Translations under genes and position numbers: made by a program | Notes under the pieces: model-generated | The model's input: only the letters and a program-made list of their open reading frames with translations | Told to the model about the DNA's origin: nothing | The model's database searches: none | Source of the DNA: Sphingobacteriales bacterium | GTDB lineage: Bacteria; Bacteroidota; Bacteroidia; Chitinophagales; Chitinophagaceae | DNA length: 6,599 nucleotides | Assembly (NCBI GenBank): GCA_024640385.1 | Contig: JAHEFC010000222.1 | Span: forward strand, 1-6,599 | Direction of reading: 5' to 3' | Part shown: positions 4,737 to 6,599 of the stretch, piece by piece | Numbering within the stretch: the first letter of the stretch is position 1 | Layout of the letters: each line of letters starts with the position of its first letter

Positions 4737-6137
4737 ATGAAGAAATTCCTCGACGATAACTTTCTGCTGGAAAACAAAACTGCTGAAAATCTCTACCATG
4801 GCTATGCGAAAGACATGCCGATCATAGATTATCACAACCATCTTTCGCCGCAGCTTATCGCCGATGATCCCTGTTTTGAGAACCTGACCCAGGCCTGGCT
4901 CAATGGCGATCACTACAAATGGAGGGGCATGCGGTGGAATGGCATTGACGAGCGCTATTGCACTGGTGATGCCGGCGACTGGGAAAAGTTTGAACAGTGG
5001 GCTGCTGCGGTGCCCTACATGATCAGGAATCCGCTTTTTCACTGGACCCATCTTGAACTGCAAAGGTATTTTGGTGTGGCAGAATTACTGAATCCGTCAT
5101 CAGCGCGGAAGATCTATGATGAATGCACTGAGAAACTCAGGACCAGGGAGTATTCCGTAAGAAACCTGCTGCGTATGATGAAGGTGCAGGTGGTATGTAC
5201 AACCGACGATCCAACAGACGACCTGGTATATCATCAGCGTATTGCCAGCTCTGATTTTGAGATCAGCGTTTTCCCCTCATTCAGGCCGGACAAAGCGATG
5301 GCTGTTGACAATGTGGAAAGCTTCAATCAATATGTATATAAACTGGAAGCTATCACAGGGAGATCAGCGGAAAGCTACGACAGCTATTTAGAGCTTCTAA
5401 AAAGCAGGCACGACTATTTCGCCGATATGGGGTGCAGGGCAACGGATCATGGGCTGAATGAAATGTATGCTGAAGATTATACTGACAGTGAGATCAGGGA
5501 GATCTATATCAAACTCAGAAAAGGAGAGAAGACATTTGATATTGAAAAAAGAAAATTCAGATCTGCCGTATTATACACCGTCGCCGTCTGGAATCATGAA
5601 AAGAAATGGGTACAGCAATATCACCTTGGGCCACTCAGGAACAATAATTCCAGGATGATGAAGAACCTGGGGCCGGATACCGGCTGGGACTCCATGGGAA
5701 GTTCCGTGAACATCTGGGAAATTGGAAAATTCCTGGACAGGCTGGACAGCAACAATTCACTTGCAAAAACTGTGATGTACAGTATAAATCCATACGATAA
5801 TGAAATGCTAAGCACCATGGCCGGGAACTTCAACGACGGGAGTTTTCCGGGCAAGATCCAGTGTGGTGCACCCTGGTGGTTCAACGACCAGAAAACGGGG
5901 ATCATGCAGCATTTTGATGCCATCAGTAATATGGGTTTGTTAAGCAGGTTCATAGGCATGCTTACAGATTCAAGGAGTTTTCTTTCTTTTCCACGGCATG
6001 AATATTTCAGGCGATTACTTTGTAATCTGCTTGGCCGGGAAATGGAAACCGGGGAACTTCCACATGATGAAAAATGGATAGGCCAGATCATTCAGGACAT
6101 TTGTTATCATAATACAAAAAGATACTTCGGTTTCTGA
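4737..6137 (+). CDS. uxaC: Uronate isomerase (glucuronate isomerase)
   Basis: A 466-residue cytoplasmic enzyme of the amidohydrolase superfamily that converts D-glucuronate to D-fructuronate and D-galacturonate to D-tagaturonate, the first step of hexuronate breakdown. Diagnostic stretches run end to end. They are MKKFLDDNFLL at the N terminus and MPIIDYHNHLSP (27-38), whose H33 and H35 are the metal-type HxH. Next come NLTQAWLNGDHYKWRGMR (49-66), CTGDA (75-79), NPLFHWTHLELQRYFG (98-113), CTTDDPTDDL (154-163), HLGPLRNNN (296-304), GAPWWFNDQKTG (377-388) and LTDSRSFLSFPRHEYFRRLL (409-428), which carries the conserved D411. Length is normal and all conserved motifs are intact. The ATG at 4737 is chosen because the known N terminus begins exactly there; a TTG nine codons upstream is in frame but adds non-conserved residues. 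There is no Shine-Dalgarno. It is probably co-transcribed with the transporter that starts 26 bases later, and divergent from the beta-helix glycosidase. A LacI-type palindrome upstream suggests sugar-responsive control. Confidence 0.97.
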   Translation: MKKFLDDNFLLENKTAENLYHGYAKDMPIIDYHNHLSPQLIADDPCFENLTQAWLNGDHYKWRGMRWNGIDERYCTGDAGDWEKFEQWAAAVPYMIRNPLFHWTHLELQRYFGVAELLNPSSARKIYDECTEKLRTREYSVRNLLRMMKVQVVCTTDDPTDDLVYHQRIASSDFEISVFPSFRPDKAMAVDNVESFNQYVYKLEAITGRSAESYDSYLELLKSRHDYFADMGCRATDHGLNEMYAEDYTDSEIREIYIKLRKGEKTFDIEKRKFRSAVLYTVAVWNHEKKWVQQYHLGPLRNNNSRMMKNLGPDTGWDSMGSSVNIWEIGKFLDRLDSNNSLAKTVMYSINPYDNEMLSTMAGNFNDGSFPGKIQCGAPWWFNDQKTGIMQHFDAISNMGLLSRFIGMLTDSRSFLSFPRHEYFRRLLCNLLGREMETGELPHDEKWIGQIIQDICYHNTKRYFGF

Positions 6138-6163
6138 CCGGTGGATCCAAAATAAACTGCTTC

Positions 6164-6599
6164 ATGCAACAATCAATTGGCAAATACAGGTGGACGATCT
6201 GTGCAATGGTTTTCTTCGCCACCACCATCAACTACCTGGACAGGGCCGTGATCAGCTTGCTGAAAAAAACGCTTACCCTGGAATATAACTGGACTGAGCT
6301 TGACTACGGGAATATTGTGATCGCCTTCCAGTTGTCCTATGCCATAGGACTTTTTGCATCGGGAAGGTTAGTAGATAAATGGGGAAGCAAGATCGGTTAT
6401 GCGGCGGCGTTATTTTTATGGAGTATTGCTGCCATGGCCCATGCCTTTGTCAGGGGGACTGGTGGATTCATTGCGGTAAGGGCTGCCCTGGGGTTAACAG
6501 AATCGGCCAACTTCCCTGCCGCGGTTAAAACCGTAACGGAGTGGTTCCCAAAAAAAGAAAGGGCATTTGCGACCGGCATTTTTAATTCGGGGACAAATA
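6164..6599 (+). CDS. MFS transporter, ExuT-like hexuronate permease (partial, 3' end outside window)
   Basis: The gene starts at ATG 6164 and runs off the window after 145 complete codons, about the first four membrane helices of a twelve-helix carrier. It shows the N-terminal MFS signature of the anion:cation symporter family. TM1 runs into TTINYLDRAVIS (20-31). The loop between helices 2 and 3 reads SGRLVDKWGSKIGY (66-79), the GxLxDxxGxK/R motif. Helix 4 begins FIAVRAALGLTESANFPAAVKTVTEWFPKKERAFATGIFNSG (102-143). The NFPAA-KT-EWFPKKERA stretch is typical of ExuT-type hexuronate transporters in Bacteroidota. It would import glucuronate/galacturonate through the inner membrane with protons. 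Its position 26 bases after uxaC, on the same strand, supports this substrate. Hydrophobic helices interrupted by charged loops show no frame break. Confidence 0.92.
   Translation, partial: MQQSIGKYRWTICAMVFFATTINYLDRAVISLLKKTLTLEYNWTELDYGNIVIAFQLSYAIGLFASGRLVDKWGSKIGYAAALFLWSIAAMAHAFVRGTGGFIAVRAALGLTESANFPAAVKTVTEWFPKKERAFATGIFNSGTN

Noticed and set aside
4599..5063. Open frame of 154 codons on the minus strand
   Set aside because: It is antisense to the N-terminal part of uronate isomerase and the intergenic region and shows no family motif.
5621..6091. Open frame of 156 codons on the minus strand
   Set aside because: It is antisense to the conserved C-terminal part of uronate isomerase.
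1..6599. CRISPR array, transposon, toxin-antitoxin or phage-defence system
   Set aside because: No evenly spaced repeat-spacer pattern, transposase, paired small toxin/antitoxin genes or defence domains were seen on either strand.

Overview
This window looks like chromosomal DNA of a Bacteroidota bacterium, most likely a saprophytic member of the Chitinophagaceae or a close relative. That is an inference. It rests on moderate GC, start codons with no Shine-Dalgarno sequence in front of them, a TAnnTTTG-type -7 box before the tRNA, a DUF4199 membrane protein, and a polysaccharide/uronate catabolic locus of a type common in that phylum.

The left part (1-2353) is one block read on the minus strand. 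It runs from a dihydroorotase-family gene (2353-1094), over a 14-base gap, to a DUF4199 four-helix membrane protein (1079-534), and then to a family 2 glycosyltransferase that leaves the window (449-1). The short gaps suggest one operon. The dihydroorotase-family protein keeps the family fold signatures, but nearly every metal-binding and catalytic position is substituted, so it is probably not a working dihydroorotase. A striking hairpin made of 8-base tandem units (459-528) fills the gap between the DUF4199 gene and the glycosyltransferase gene.

The middle (2354-2782) is non-coding apart from tRNA. It holds a cluster of TTCAGG repeats with an 11-bp inverted repeat upstream of the dihydroorotase-like gene, then a complete tRNA-Pro(GGG) on the plus strand with its own -7 box and a near-textbook intrinsic terminator, then about 130 bases in which nothing is recognised.

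The right part (2783-6599) is a carbohydrate locus built around a 145-base divergent intergenic region. To the left, on the minus strand, is a secreted right-handed beta-helix protein that resembles GH110 alpha-1,3-galactosidases. To the right, on the plus strand, are uronate isomerase (uxaC) and, 26 bases later, the start of an ExuT-like MFS hexuronate transporter cut by the window end. Together they suggest release of sugars from a galactose- and uronate-containing glycan outside the cytoplasm, uptake of hexuronates, and isomerisation of glucuronate/galacturonate to fructuronate/tagaturonate. The intergenic region carries an AAACGTTT palindrome of the kind LacI-family regulators bind.

No clearly new multi-gene system is visible. 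The items most worth a second look are the ligand-less dihydroorotase homologue with its neighbours, and the octamer hairpin.
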